A DNA stretch of 64,000 nucleotides from Triops longicaudatus (taxonomy: Eukaryota; Arthropoda; Branchiopoda; Notostraca; Triopsidae), in the NCBI GenBank assembly GCA_022885665.1, contig JAGQDJ010000052.1:1-64000 (forward strand), written 5' to 3'. The notes beneath the pieces were generated by a model. That model made no database searches, was not told the origin of the DNA, and saw only the letters and a list, made by a program, of their open reading frames with translations. How positions within the stretch are numbered: position 1 is the stretch's first letter; every line of letters starts with the position of its first letter. A program made the translations under genes and the position numbers. Positions 37,340 to 49,900 of this stretch are shown in pieces.

Positions 37340-37450
37340 TATTTTCCCCGAAAAGAGAGCAAGCTTCACTAGTGTCTCATAAATTGTGGAATAGTTTTAT
37401 GTTAATTGTAGTGCGAATTTGTCCCAGAACTTTTAAGACAGTCAACGTTT
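37340..37450. mobile_element. Hairpin (mariner-like MITE) repeat, copy 1
   Basis: TAGTGTCTCATAAATTGTGG and TTTGTCCCAGAACTTTTAAG are imperfect inverted arms of a foldback about 70 bp long. The flanking GAAAAGAGAGCAAGCTTCAC matches the flank of copy 2 at 37862-37985. Confidence 0.5.
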
Positions 37451-37861
37451 TTTTATTTTACGCCCCTTCGCCGTTTTCAGCTATAACAGTTTTATAAGTG
37501 AAACTTTGCACAAAGTAGCTTCGATATGAGTAGACGAAATATGGTTAGTAATAAAAATTTTACAAAGTCATGACTATTTTTTTGCGAAAAGCCGCGTCAC
37601 TGGCGGCCATTACTTTTGCAGCCGCTTTTTTTTTCTTTTTTTTTATCCCAGGTGCCCGTGAAAGTCTTTAACTGGTTTACCTCAATCTAACTCAACTTAA
37701 CGTAATTGGACCTAGCTTTGACAAGGAAATACTCAATTTCGTTCCTTTTCAAAAAGTGAAAATCATTTTACTCCCAATCCGTGCCGATTTTTCAAAAAAA
37801 CAACGTCAACGGTGTACAATTAAGCCGTGTGGAAGTCTACTGTAAATAAATAAATTAAATT

Positions 37862-37985
37862 GAATCATTTTCTCTGAAAAGAAATCAAGTTTCACGTGTG
37901 TCTAATAAGTTCTGGGACAATTTTGGATTTAGTACAGCCAAAATTTGTCCCATGACTTATTAGCCAGCTTGATTTATTCTTTTTC
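37862..37985. mobile_element. Hairpin (mariner-like MITE) repeat, copy 2
   Basis: The arms TGTCTAATAAGTTCTGGGAC and TTTGTCCCATGACTTATTAG pair over about 30 bp (roughly 24 matches), separated by ATTTAGTACAG. The GGGACAA core with AATAAG/CTTATT ends looks like a mariner-type terminal repeat. No transposase is present. Confidence 0.6.
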
Positions 37986-39680
37986 TAACTCATTCCAAAA
38001 CCAGTGACAGCTTTTCGCTAAAAAACGAGGATACAATAGTTACAAAAAGTGGCATAATGGGTCTTACGTGCGTTTCGGGAATTACTGCTACCGGCAACAA
38101 TTCTTTGCTATTATCTTTTCTCACGTAACACCTCATTCTTTTCAAACTGTTGAAACCTTTGGCTTGAATTGCTGAAACCACATTGAAAAAAGATCGATAT
38201 CCCGGAACGCGATTCTAACCTACGTGCGTTACCGTTACCGGACAATGTTGTATATATCGTGTACACGTCTTATTAACCACGTAGCACAAAACGAAACTGC
38301 TGTGCCCTGTCTTTTGAACCATGGGTGGTATTCCTGCTGGAAAACGAGTACTTCGAGTCAATTTAGGCGTTTGGCAACGCCAGGGCGCCGTTGCAAAATC
38401 TGTTTGCTATTTAGAGCCCGCAATGCCATTCACAATTCAAAAGAACGTTTTTCTCAATCGTCCAGCGACGATCTCGTACCACCTCGGCGTCAAATTGCCT
38501 GATTTGAAAACTGGTTCTCTACTATCTCGCCTCCACCGAGTCCATTACTTCAGTATAGCCAGGACGAGCACCAGGGCTCCCCGCAGGTATAAAAGTATAA
38601 TAACGTGTATATGTTAACAATGGGGCAGTAAGGACGCACACCGCACGGTGAGCTGTTGCAATATTTGTTCGGCGATTGCTTTCGGTTAGTGGGAGGCCTT
38701 TTAGGAGTTCCAACTCCGTCTTTTTTTTTCCTCTACCTTTATGCTGGCTATATTGGGGTTGGGGCTGAAAGTCTATCAGCATTCATAATGGAAAACAGAA
38801 GCCGCGTTGTACATCATCTTGCTCTTTCTCTCGTTCTCTCGTCCCACGTAGCGCTACGCTGCTCAAGCTCCGACTCAGCAGCCCGTCCTTCGTCACGCCG
38901 TCAGAAAGGATGTGATTATGCAAATGAGATGGCCGATTCTCTCCCTCAATCAGAAAGGCGGAGTCAAAAAGGAGTCTAACACTCCCCTACAGAAAAACGT
39001 TTCTTCTACTTGGCTACTGCTTACAAACTTTGGAGATTTACAATTGCCCGGCCCCGTTTTTCATCTTTTTCTATCACCTTAAAAAAACTCGTCAACCAGT
39101 AACCTGCTCAAAGCAATTAAAATCCTTCGAAGGCAAACCTATTATAACCACCGTGGAATACTACGCACAATACCTCCCACCCCTTACCTTTTTTTTCTGA
39201 AAAGAAGGATGGAAGAACAAGGAGTGTTTCCAATATGCAACCTAACTGAGATGCCTGCGCGATGCCACTGTGGAATCCAATACCTTAAGACATTATCTTG
39301 ATAAATAGTCTCTTACTCCGTCCCATGCGAAACCTCCGTTTCGTCCCCATTTTTCCTTTTTTTGATTTTAATTTTTTTAGGACCTTCAGAATGAAACACA
39401 AGCTTCCTAAAACATTTACCCCGATCCCCGGGTTATGGTATTGCTGTGAAACTGTGATGGTATGCAGTGATAAGTCGTACAGAGCGGATAAAAGTCCTCT
39501 GACCCTATGGGAGCCTTAATGTGCTCTCTGCGTGGTTAGTTTTCTGGCCGTCAGTTTTTTTTTAAGCTGGATGAGGGAGTAATCTTGCAAATAATCTATG
39601 CCAGGACGCAAAACTGAGTGGATTTTTGTATTAACGGACAATCCTACTTATTTTCGTAACTTAGTGAAAGTTTAGTTTTT
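37986..39680. other. No recognisable gene
   Basis: A 98-codon frame at 38321 has a good ATG context (ACCATGG) but no motif, no splice support and no homologue I recognise. The remainder holds T runs and unrelated short frames. Confidence 0.45.
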
Positions 39681-39711
39681 ATAATACTAATACTAATACT
39701 AATACTAATAC

Positions 39712-39763
<52 letters not shown>

Positions 39764-39770
39764 TAATAAC

Positions 39771-39806
<36 letters not shown>

Positions 39807-39810
39807 TAAC

Positions 39811-39843
<33 letters not shown>
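39681..39843. repeat. Compound (ACTAAT)n / (AAT)n microsatellite, about 160 bp
   Basis: It starts with about four ACTAAT units and passes into (AAT)n, with an AAATAATAAC-type interruption occurring twice about 40-45 bp apart. This shows a small higher-order duplication. Confidence 0.95.
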
Positions 39844-39844
<1 letters not shown>

Positions 39845-41016
39845 TTCTAATTCAAATAATTTTTAATTTAAATAATTTTAAAACTCTCTAATTTAAATAA
39901 TTTTTTCCTAAAAAAGGTGCGAAGTCAGACTTAAAGAATGTCGCAGTTAATTTTCGCTTGTTTCAAATGCAACTTTTTTAAAAACTGTTTAGCATTATGT
40001 AACGTGGCCGTGATCTTTTATAGCTTCAAAAACTTTTGTTTAAGAATTACGATTTTTGTTAGTTTGCGTCGAATGAACCGAGACTTGATTCGTTTGGCCG
40101 TTTGTACCCTTTTTATATAGTACACAAATTCCGGAAGGCAAACTGAAAAGGATCAATTTTTAGAAGCTGGGTAATGCATATTCATCCCAGGAGGCGTAGA
40201 GAGAGTGAAACCATTTGTTCTGCCATAAATAGCTTGCAATTAATATATCCCAAAACGCGATCTCCGAGTCCAGGGAAAGAACCATCTCCCCGAAAAGGAA
40301 GGAAGACGAACTTGAGTTAGCCATGGCGCAAGCCAGAATACGCACAGCATTCCAACAAAGTGAACGAGACAAATGTCATGAAACAAGTGAGGAGATCCCG
40401 TAAGAAGGTTTAAAAAGGCTACGAGGAAGACATTAAGCGATAGCGTCAGTCCTTAAATGTCCATCAGAATGTTTGGGGATCAGGAGGACGCTAAGAGCAA
40501 GGAGGAAAGAGGATCACGTAATGCGATAAAAGGGTTTTTCGAATCGGTGTGTACTTTCCTAAGGTGCGAGCAAGTCGCTAGACGAAAAAAGTGGGAAGGT
40601 GACGTTCCGATAAGAGGGGTGGGTGATGCTGAAGGAGGAAGAAGTTCTATTTATTGCCGAATTTCCACATCTTATGCAAAACAGGACACGAATTAAGAGT
40701 GCCCGATATCTATTTTCATAGCTTTGTCATTATCATATTTGTTATTAACCCAGCCTTTTTTTTTGTACTGAAAAGATTGGCACTCGGCATTGTTTTGGGT
40801 AATGAGTGCATCCCAGACCAGTTACTTTCTTAACTTCTTGCACGTGAGTTCCAATTAAAACCATCCCAGCTGCCCCAAAGCGAACAAAAACTGTGACGTA
40901 AGCTTGAGAAACTGGTGCATGTTAGAATTCGAAAGATGACCCGCGAGATTTCTGCCTAAATGGTCAAGGTCTTTCCTCCTGAATTTCTTATGCAATCTTG
41001 GTCCTCACGATGTTAT

Positions 41017-41290
41017 AAATTGAATTTATTAATAAATTGAATTTTATTTATTTCTTTTAAAATTGAATTTATTAATAATTTGAATTTTATTTATATATTA
41101 AAATTAAATTTATTAATAAATTGAATTTTATTTATTTCTTTTAAAATTGAATTTATTAATAATTTGAATTTTATTTATATATTAAAATTAAATTTATTAA
41201 TAAATTGAATTTTATTTATTTATGTTAAAATTGAATTTATTAATAATTTGAATTTTATTTATATATCAAAATTGAATTTATTAAAGAATT
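41017..41290. repeat. AT-rich 84-bp tandem repeat, about 3.2 copies
   Basis: Units start at about 41017, 41101, 41185 and 41268. Each 84-bp unit is a diverged dimer of about 42 bp built on AATTGAATTTATTAATAA and TTGAATTTTATTTAT. Unit-to-unit identity is high, with only a few substitutions. Confidence 0.9.
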
Positions 41291-44200
41291 CAGTTTTATA
41301 GCATTGCAAGAGACACATGAAGAGTAGCATTGCAGTAGCCCACATTATGTCAAATTACCGCAAAAAACGCGGACTTACAGTAGGTAGTTGACAGCATTCA
41401 TGCAAAACCTGTCCCTATAGAAAACCTGCTACGAAATAACTATTTGCCAGCCCTTTTAAGTTACGACAAAAAAGTCAAAAAGCTCACTTAAACGGACGAA
41501 AAGAATAACGGCCCGTTTTCTTGTAAGAGTAATTGACAGAAAAAGTTTTTCGCCCCGGACGAGTTTTGCAAGGATAAAGTTTTTTTCTTTCTTTCTTTCT
41601 TTATCTTACGGTAATTTTAATGAGACGTTTTCTCTGAACTGGGGTGTGTTACTGATGGCTAGCCATGATATGCAGATGAGGGACCTCGATAAACATAACC
41701 CAACCCGAGCCCCAAGTATCCCCAGCACACACACATATACACATTCACTCACATCTCTATATACAGTGCAAGACAAAGTCTATCTTTCTTTTTTGAGCTG
41801 TTTTTTTTTTCTTGTTTTCTAGGGAGATTTTTCCCTTTAGCGCATGTAAAATAGTGGTTAAAGGTCCTTGGTGTCCATTCCGTGTCCCGTCTCTGTCTCT
41901 GTCGTCTTATCCAGAATCCATCACTGAGCAGACAAGTTTTCCACTCATTTTTTGTCGATGCGTGAGTGTGTATGTCTGTTTGAGATTGAGTTGCTGAGTT
42001 ACGGTCCCGAATTTTAAAATCTGGCTATAATCGCTATTACCTTATTCTATCGTCTCCGGGAGAAAAGAAAAGAAAAAGATTGGAAAGTTCTGAACAGAAC
42101 GTGCGAACCCTTTTGACCTGCCGGACCTTGTATGGCTTTAGCCTAATCTGGATACGCCATCAAGAAACAACAATTCCCTTTTTCTCCTTGATTTTTTTTT
42201 TCTGAGTGCGTGTGTTGGTTGGCGTATCGTCGCGCAACGTGCCTGTTCCTTGAATGACCACTGCCGATGTCCCTCTTGCTTGAAAAACGGTTTCGGCAAC
42301 GCACAGAGCTTTGTCTTACGCCGGGATCCTTTCACGCATTAAAACGAACCATAGACCAATTCCTTAAACTGTGGGTTTTTATCTAACCTTACCCCTTTTT
42401 TTATTTATATGCCTCGCCTTTTGTGTGTTTTTCGCTGGCTACGGGGGTTTCACCACATTCCACGATAAGCGTATTGCTTTACTTTTTTTATTACGGGAAT
42501 CTTTGTGACAGGAGCTAAGCCAGCCTTAGGGACGGAAAGCCATCGAACCAATCGAGGTGTTTCTAACCGGTTCGCCCCCTTCATTATCATATTTATCAAG
42601 TAGCAAGCACTTGATTCTCCCAAAGTCGCCAATCCACGATGCTTTAAGTCCTTCACCAGCTTTTTGGGGGTCCTCGAGTTGTCAAAAAACCTTGCTGCGT
42701 CCCCCCGCAGTTGCATACTGTCGCGTCTTTACAATAGGATTCGTCACTGGGAATTAGAGCCCATACAGTGTCATTCTCAGAAGGTCCTTGGCTATTGTCA
42801 TTCGACAACCTCTTGGCCCTCTCAATCTAGACCTTTTCTTTTAGCTTTTGCCTAAATAATGTCTGTCTCTTTGGTGTACGCACACAAAAAACTTGCTGTC
42901 GCCAAAACGAGAAGCAATGGCCTGAAAGAAATACGTGCTTTTCTTCACACTGATGCTGCAGACATCAACCTAGCCTATCAACTGCTGGAACTTTGTGCAT
43001 GATGGTGCTCGTGGGTTGGACCAAACCAACACAGTGCACTTCAACACACTTGGAAGGGGGGCGAAAAAGGCGCTGTCATAGATCTCACTTACCCACGCTG
43101 AGGAGTGGGACAGCACCGGCATAGCGTTCCTTACTCCCAACGGCCCTAACAATGAAACCCGTGTCGTTTTCCCCCTTCGTAACAGCATTTGAAATATTGT
43201 ACTTACAAAGTATGATGAGTATCAGTGAGGGTGGTGTAACTTGCTAGCAATTGATACACTCGTTATCAGCCTTCTAATAGCTCAAGAATCTCTCAACCCC
43301 CGGGGTGGATTTCACATCAGAGCACCCTTATTGCTACGCCATGTTCAGAGCACTCGACTTATCTAGGATGCTAGGATAGATTTACCTCTAGGCTTAAAGA
43401 GTTCAAATTACGTAGCCATTCTGTAAGTCGCAACAAAGCATCAAGTTATGTTAGTTTAACCCTACTTCATAACGTTCAGGGTATTTCACTTGTTAGGGAA
43501 TGAACAGGTATAAACAACGCAACCCGTTCTTCTTGATAATAGAAGGAAACCTTTAAGTAGGAAAGGACTGAGTGAATAATTTCTACGCATTATTATTACT
43601 TGAACTTACTTATTTATGCATTTTAATTTGCGAGTGTTTGAGTATAACATTGCAAGTTCATGTAGTTAGCCAAGGGAAAAAAAAACAAGATTACCCAATT
43701 TTGGTTAATTTGCCCAAGTTCAGGAGCTACTGATTAAAGCACTGCCCACTGCGATGGCCGTTAACCCCGCAAAACAGGTCTTTAACCGACAAGTCATATT
43801 CTTATAGTAGGATCATGTGTATAAGTCATGTCCGTCACACACTTTTTTAGTTCCACAGACCTGTCTTGCCTGCAAAAAGTTGATTTGCCTAACCGTTTGC
43901 GGTAAAAAAAAAAACTCGGGTATAGATCACTACACGTGAGAATGTGATAATGGCCCTTCAGTAGTTAACAAGTTGCAAAGCTGCTGGACTTACCACTTGT
44001 TTTCCATGTCCCGCGTGTATGCTTAAAGTCGTTACAACCAGCGCAAATTCAATCAAATACCTTAAAGAAAAGCGTCTAGGGAAGCTGTCGCATCTAACGT
44101 GGTGAACTTGGATACGGTGTCCATCGTCTTGTACCTTCTTTTTTACATTTATTATGATTTTTTTTTAGTATAAAGGGAGTGAGCGAGTAAAGGACGAGAG

Positions 44201-45730
44201 ATAGGATCCAGAAGGGACATTATACAGTTAACTGGGCGCAAAAGCAATGTAAGGTCAAGACGTTAAAAAAGTAGAAGCTCCGGTATCTTTCCCCCTTTTT
44301 TAGCCGGCTGCTGACCTTCTCTATACGTGGCTGTACAGCGATACGACCTACGGGGTGTCGATAAGGCGAAAAGTCTTCGAATGGCTTCCTTTAGCTGGCA
44401 ACGGTGTGAGCTTGCTTATCGCTCAAGCTTCACATCATCCAGCATCCAGGGGCAACATTACCGGCGAAAGCATCACCTTCTGGTATCAAAGCACAAACAC
44501 ATTATCGTGACAGACCATCATCACAGAGCTAAATAACTCCCCGCCCCATTTCTTGTCACCCTTTCCACGTAAATCTGCTAGCTTGTCGCCACTTGCTGTA
44601 ACGAAAACAGTCACTTTGAACTCAACCAAACCCGACGACTCTTTTTACAAGCTAAAACGGCGTTCAGAGAACTGTTGATCACCCTTGTATGACTTACAAG
44701 ACTTGACTATCAAGTTTTTAGCATTACTCCATTTTTATAAAATTTGCAGAAAAAACTCTCCGTGACAAGACAGTGAATTAATCTGGTCGCTTGTCGTTTT
44801 GCTTGCCAATTTTATCTGAACACCCATATCTGCTAGTGCTCAGTTTATTATTGGGTGGAATTAAACTGTAAAAAACGCGGACATAAGGCTTACGCATCGG
44901 TAGGCTATAAAACTCTCCTTTTTTTGTGAACGCTCGAACAGGAAAGGCCCATCTTCGTACGGATGAGTCGTCTGTTTTTGTACAGCAGATCTTGATTCTC
45001 GCATAGATTGTTTACCTAGATTGATTTCCATACCAGGGCGCGGCAAACTTGAAGTCACAGCGGCTTTTAAATGGGATGTTTGTCAGAGACCTTTCTAAGT
45101 AGGTACTTTTTTCCCCCGTGTCCGAGCCGGGAAGCTGTAGACCGTATTTGCGTAAGAAGAGCCAGAAAGATGTATAGGTAGAAGGGTGCGATGGGTTGGT
45201 GCGGACGTCCCTAAGGAAAACTGTTCTTAAACTCGTGAAACGTCCCAAGTGCAAAGTGCGTTTGACTGTTTTGTGCCAGGCTTTATTGATCGTATTTGGC
45301 AGATTCGCGTGCTGCAAAGTTGCATCCCCCCCTCCCACATTCAACCCCTCCAGAGAAGAAACCCTCCCTTTCTTGCTGTTATGCTGTGCACATATGGGGG
45401 TTGAGGGGGAGGTGTTATAACTCCATTTCTCCTTTCCGTATATTTCATTCCCTATTCCCCTTTTTAGCCATATAAAGTCGTATGGGTGTGGATAGGGTCC
45501 TTTTCAACAAGACTTGGCTTCGGTACCTAACTCCTTAAGCAACTTGCGACGTCCCTTTGTATTAGTGTAAGGTCCTGTTAATAGCAACGTCAGGGCTAAA
45601 ATACAACGACAAGACTTCATTAACTTTGCTTCTGGACTTGCCCAGGCTCCACTGCCCGACCACGAACACTCACACCCCTTCTCCCTTTGATGATTTACCC
45701 CTGTTCATACCCTTTTTAATGAATTGTCCC
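41291..45730. other. No recognisable gene
   Basis: It holds a short (CTTT)n run at about 41585 and scattered T/A runs. The open frames on both strands are short and without motifs. Confidence 0.45.
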
Positions 45731-45736
45731 GCCAAA

Positions 45737-45830
45737 GAGACCTAAATAGGTCCCCATTACACTTTTTTACCATTTGCCCATTAGAGGTCAGGAGGAGCGA
45801 TGAAAACAATGACGCAGCGGTAAAGTTATG
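45737..45830. repeat. Local duplicated repeat, copy A
   Basis: TAAATAGGTCCCCATTACAC, then TTTGCCCATTAGAGGTCAGG, parallels copy B at 46135-46222 in order and spacing. No open frame is shared. Confidence 0.5.
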
Positions 45831-45852
45831 TGTGTGTATGTGTGTGTGTGGA
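45829..45852. repeat. (GT)n-rich microsatellite
   Basis: A short TGTGTGTATGTGTGTGTGTG run, directly after repeat copy A. Confidence 0.8.
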
Positions 45853-46134
45853 TTTTAGTGGATTTTAACGTGAACAGAAACGACCATTTCAGTTGGTCAG
45901 TTAACACAATGACCTTTTGCGTGTATACATCTAGTCGAACTCTCATTTCGGTGTGAGTATATCAATCGCGTTGAACGTGAAAACTGCTCTCTATTTTACT
46001 GTGCGTGAGCTTAGAAAGCATGTTAGAATGGAGACAGACATAAAGAACTTTCCATGCCTTAACTTTTTAAATCCTCCTTTCCTAGTAAACGAGGAAAAAT
46101 ATTGGTCAATGGATCAATTCACAAGAAAATTGAC

Positions 46135-46222
46135 CCTTAATAGGTCCCCCATTTGCACTTTTCTAATTTGTCCACAAGAGGTCAGGCTAGACAATTGGGC
46201 AATGGCGTTAATGTTAAAGTAA
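46135..46222. repeat. Local duplicated repeat, copy B
   Basis: TTAATAGGTCCCCCATTTGC, then TTTGTCCACAAGAGGTCAGG, corresponds to copy A about 400 bp upstream. The later part (GCGTTAATGTTAAAGTAA) also aligns with GCGGTAAAGTTATG of copy A. Confidence 0.5.
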
Positions 46223-46892
46223 TTTTTTTGACTTTGTACCTCGTTACCCTCGACTAACTGATGTCATGTGTTATTTTTTTATCAATCAAATGCTAGCACG
46301 TCATCTGACATCAACTTCCACCCCAACGGATGAGTTTGCCCAATCTTTCTCCCCGCAACTTCCAGCGCTGCTTCGCAGTCCCACTCTCCTGCGATAATGT
46401 GTCTACCATATGTTATAGCCATCTACAACATGCAGCAGCATGCCGAAAGCTATTAACGATCAGGAAAGCATTCGCCTGCAAAGGACCTTATCGGACCTCT
46501 GCCAGCGTATGCACAGCGTGTGCAAAAGCCAATTCTAATTTCTACCTATATACAGTACACCCCAAAAGGGGGCAATGAGTGAATTTTCAGTGTTGGTCGG
46601 GAGAGAGCCACACAAAAAAACGCTGGGACTATTTGCACAAGCCATGTTTGCCTTAGCTTCCGACAAATAATTCAATCAAACAAGCACCAGCTTTGGCTTA
46701 ATTGGAACTTCTTGCTAACTAGTTGGTACTGTGCAGTTACTGTGTTACTGTCGCCCACATTTGCCCAGCGCCAAAATCCTCACCATTTGAACACTGGCAA
46801 CTCGGTTGACAGCTCCAAAAGGCGCCGAGCTTAACCTAACCCTTGTTAAGTTTCATTATTGGCTCCCAGACTTGAGAGAAAAACCGATTGCA

Positions 46893-46950
46893 ATTACGGG
46901 AGTTCGAATTCCGACTCCGAGTTAGCGCATTAGTAAGCTCAGTTATCTTG
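46893..46950 (-). repeat. tRNA-like fragment, possibly a decayed SINE head
   Basis: On the minus strand, TAACTGAGCTTACTAATGCG resembles an RNA polymerase III A box and GGAATTCGAACTCCCG a B box, about 30 bases apart. The stems do not pair, so it is not a functional tRNA. Confidence 0.3.
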
Positions 46951-49900
46951 TTTACAAGCCCAGCGCACCTCGAGATCTCCCGTAAGGGAATTTAGTGACA
47001 TCATGGCACAATTTACATTCAAGCTTTTAGCAACTCTGTAACCCCATTGAGCTAACTGAAGTAAATCGCCAAGCTTATAGCAACAGATACAAATGGCCTT
47101 ATTTGGGCATAAATTGTGCATTTTCAACAACAATTTCTGCAGAATATTTTCTCCCATTGCAGATTAAACAATTAAGACAAGACAAGAGCAGTAAGAGGCA
47201 ACGATCTGTGCTCACGCCTTTGTATTTAAAAATAAAGCGCAGTACTTTCAAAAGAATTTTCAACATTGAAAGTGCCCTTTAATGCAATTTCTTTTCTTAA
47301 CAATTAAGAAATATTTCAATCCACTTCCTAACGTTGAGATTCACGAAACTCTACAGAAAAAGGCCAGAATTGAATTCTTATGGCGCATTAGATGCAAACA
47401 AAAAGCCGATGACTCAAGCTAGTCGTTTTGGGGAAAAAACAGATAATTAATAAATCACAGTAATAAATGAATTAATTCATTTAAACCATTAGTACGCGAC
47501 CTGCAGATTTTCATGTATTCCAAGCGTACTATTGTTGTGTAGTGACAAATTTATTTTCTTTTATTTTATTTTCGTTTATTTTCTTTTCTCATAAGATAAA
47601 ACAACCTAAACTGTTCGGAAGGTCGAAAAAGGACGGTAAAACAAATAGTTCTTCCAACAGCAATAGTTCGACTTATGTTAAGAGTGATCTTCGACGCTGG
47701 GCTCAAGTGAGTAACTCGGTTGTTTCCAAGGTGTCAAGTTGTCGAAGGATTGAAACCTTTTCATCCCGTTTCGAAGGTATCAAAAGCGTTCAATGACTTA
47801 TTTTGAAGACCACAAGGTTTTAGTCAATAAGCACGAACAGTCGAAAGCCCACGAAAAAGAATTCATTGTAGATTTTCTCACTCTTTCGGGCAAGTAGGCC
47901 ATTTATTTCTTTTTCTCTCTGGCGCTTATGTGTTAAAGAGGCTGCGGGTCAAATAACCAAACGTGTGCCGTAAGAAGACAAGGAGCATGGTCGGGCACTG
48001 ATACGGGCGTGGAGGTCACAGGTCATCATTGGTTATCTAGCTTTGCCAGCCCGTAAGGGTGGCGAGAACTGGGTTAGAGCAAACCGGCAGCTTTTTACCA
48101 AAGGCGATGAAATGTCATGATTACTTCCGCGGACAAGCAGGACGAGTGCAAAATCGTTATCGGGGCGGCCCAACTGCTTGTGGCTCGAGCTGGGCTCCCT
48201 GAGTCCAATCCACCCCCTTCACTCCACCTCCGAGGCAGGAAACTATTCGCTTTATTTACCCAAGCCCTCACCCGCGTCTACAGTGCATATACATACAGAC
48301 TCGCTCTTCTAACTCGTTCGTCGTCCCAGATCAAGCTGGCATAGAAGGAATTGCCAGAGCTTATCGGACTCTGACGACGCCAGGCGTCGTTTGGGTGACA
48401 GGACAGGAAGGAGTGGAGCGTCCAGAGCGTACAAACGCAAACGGAGATTTGTAAGGTAAAGAACACAGTAGGTAGTATACATATACACCCCCTTTTTAAG
48501 TCACCCACCCACCTGCATTCCTACGAACAGAGCTCGGGCAGTCTATGAAATAGTAACTAGAAGTGGCTTGGATTAAGCAAAGGAATAAGACTCGTAAATT
48601 ATTAAAACATGGCCGGCCTCCCTTCTCTTGACATCTTGTCGCGTCTTATGAAGGATCTTATTGGTTATTACACAATGGAATCCAAAAATCTTTATTTTCT
48701 TAAGAGCGTATACAAGTCGTGTAGTTACTTTCGGCCTCTTATCAGAGAAATGTGTTCATTGAAGCAAAATGAAGGTGTGTACTCTCCGATCGTTGGTAAG
48801 CAAGGTGAATTGCCCTTAATGTGCTGAAGCCAAACATAGACATGTTATTCGTGTAGGTTCGTGCACAAGGGCGTTGATTGGAAAAGTACGTAATTTTCGG
48901 AAATGTAAAGAAAGCTGTGCAAACAAACTAGCTGATATTTGCGCGTAAGGTCTGTTTAACCGTCTTTTTGCACAGTTCAACAAAATTCTCGGGTCTTGGC
49001 TCAAAGACTTGTGGTAAATTCATATAAAATACGTAATCTACGTATATATTAAAATTCAGTGCGATTGTTACACTGAAACACTGACTAATTTCCAGTCAAG
49101 GTTAGTATATTAAAACTCACGTGGTACTTTATGTTATGATCTTGACTTAATGATCACACAAAAGTTGTAGTTAAAAAGTAGGTGGATTCAGAATAATCTT
49201 CATGACTGATTCTAGCGTGACATGTTCAGTGTAGTACAAGAGGTTAGGAGGGATTAAATATTTTTAAACGAAACAATACAGCTCAACTATATCAGCGAAA
49301 AGTTTTTCAAGGTTATAACTCACATTACAGACATTCACATCACTTTATGGACAATTATGTGGAAAACTTCCGTTGACGATTTTGCATTTCCCGTTTGGTC
49401 TCTCTCAAAATACTTACGAGCTTTCCGATAATGTCCCTCGGTCAAATACACATTTTTGGAAGAATGCCCCGATAATGTGGAACTGTTCGAGGAATTTTTA
49501 TTTTTCGAAATATTCGCGCCACGAATATTGTCTTGGATTATTGTTAAAGATTCGTAATTGGAAATCTTTTAATTTTTTTGTGAAATATTTTAATTTATTG
49601 GAATTTATTTTTTATCTTTTAATTTATTGTAATCTTGGATTTTTCCTAATAATTTTTCTTTTAATAGATTTTCTTTTGTAATATTTAGAATAGCTCTTTA
49701 AAAATCGTTAACGCAGTTTTGCCGTTTTCTCCCATTCACTTAGTGTAAGAAAGGGGTTAACAGTCGCAATAGGCGAAAGCCTACGCGGTCAGTCCAAAAA
49801 AAAAGGGTCAACAGTGGTGCTAGTCGCTGGAAAATGCAGGGAAAATCCCGTAACAGTGCGTTGTAGGGAATTCCGTGTTTATTTTTCTGTATTTTATTCT

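Noticed and set aside
38321..38617. 98-codon frame with ideal ATG context
   Set aside because: No recognisable family, no splice sites and no poly(A) support, so I could not distinguish it from chance.
47596..47706. Open segment with acceptor-like start and GTGAGT donor (QPKLFGRSKKDG...)
   Set aside because: No family match, and its end phase (0) does not fit the first visible FOG exon (phase 1).
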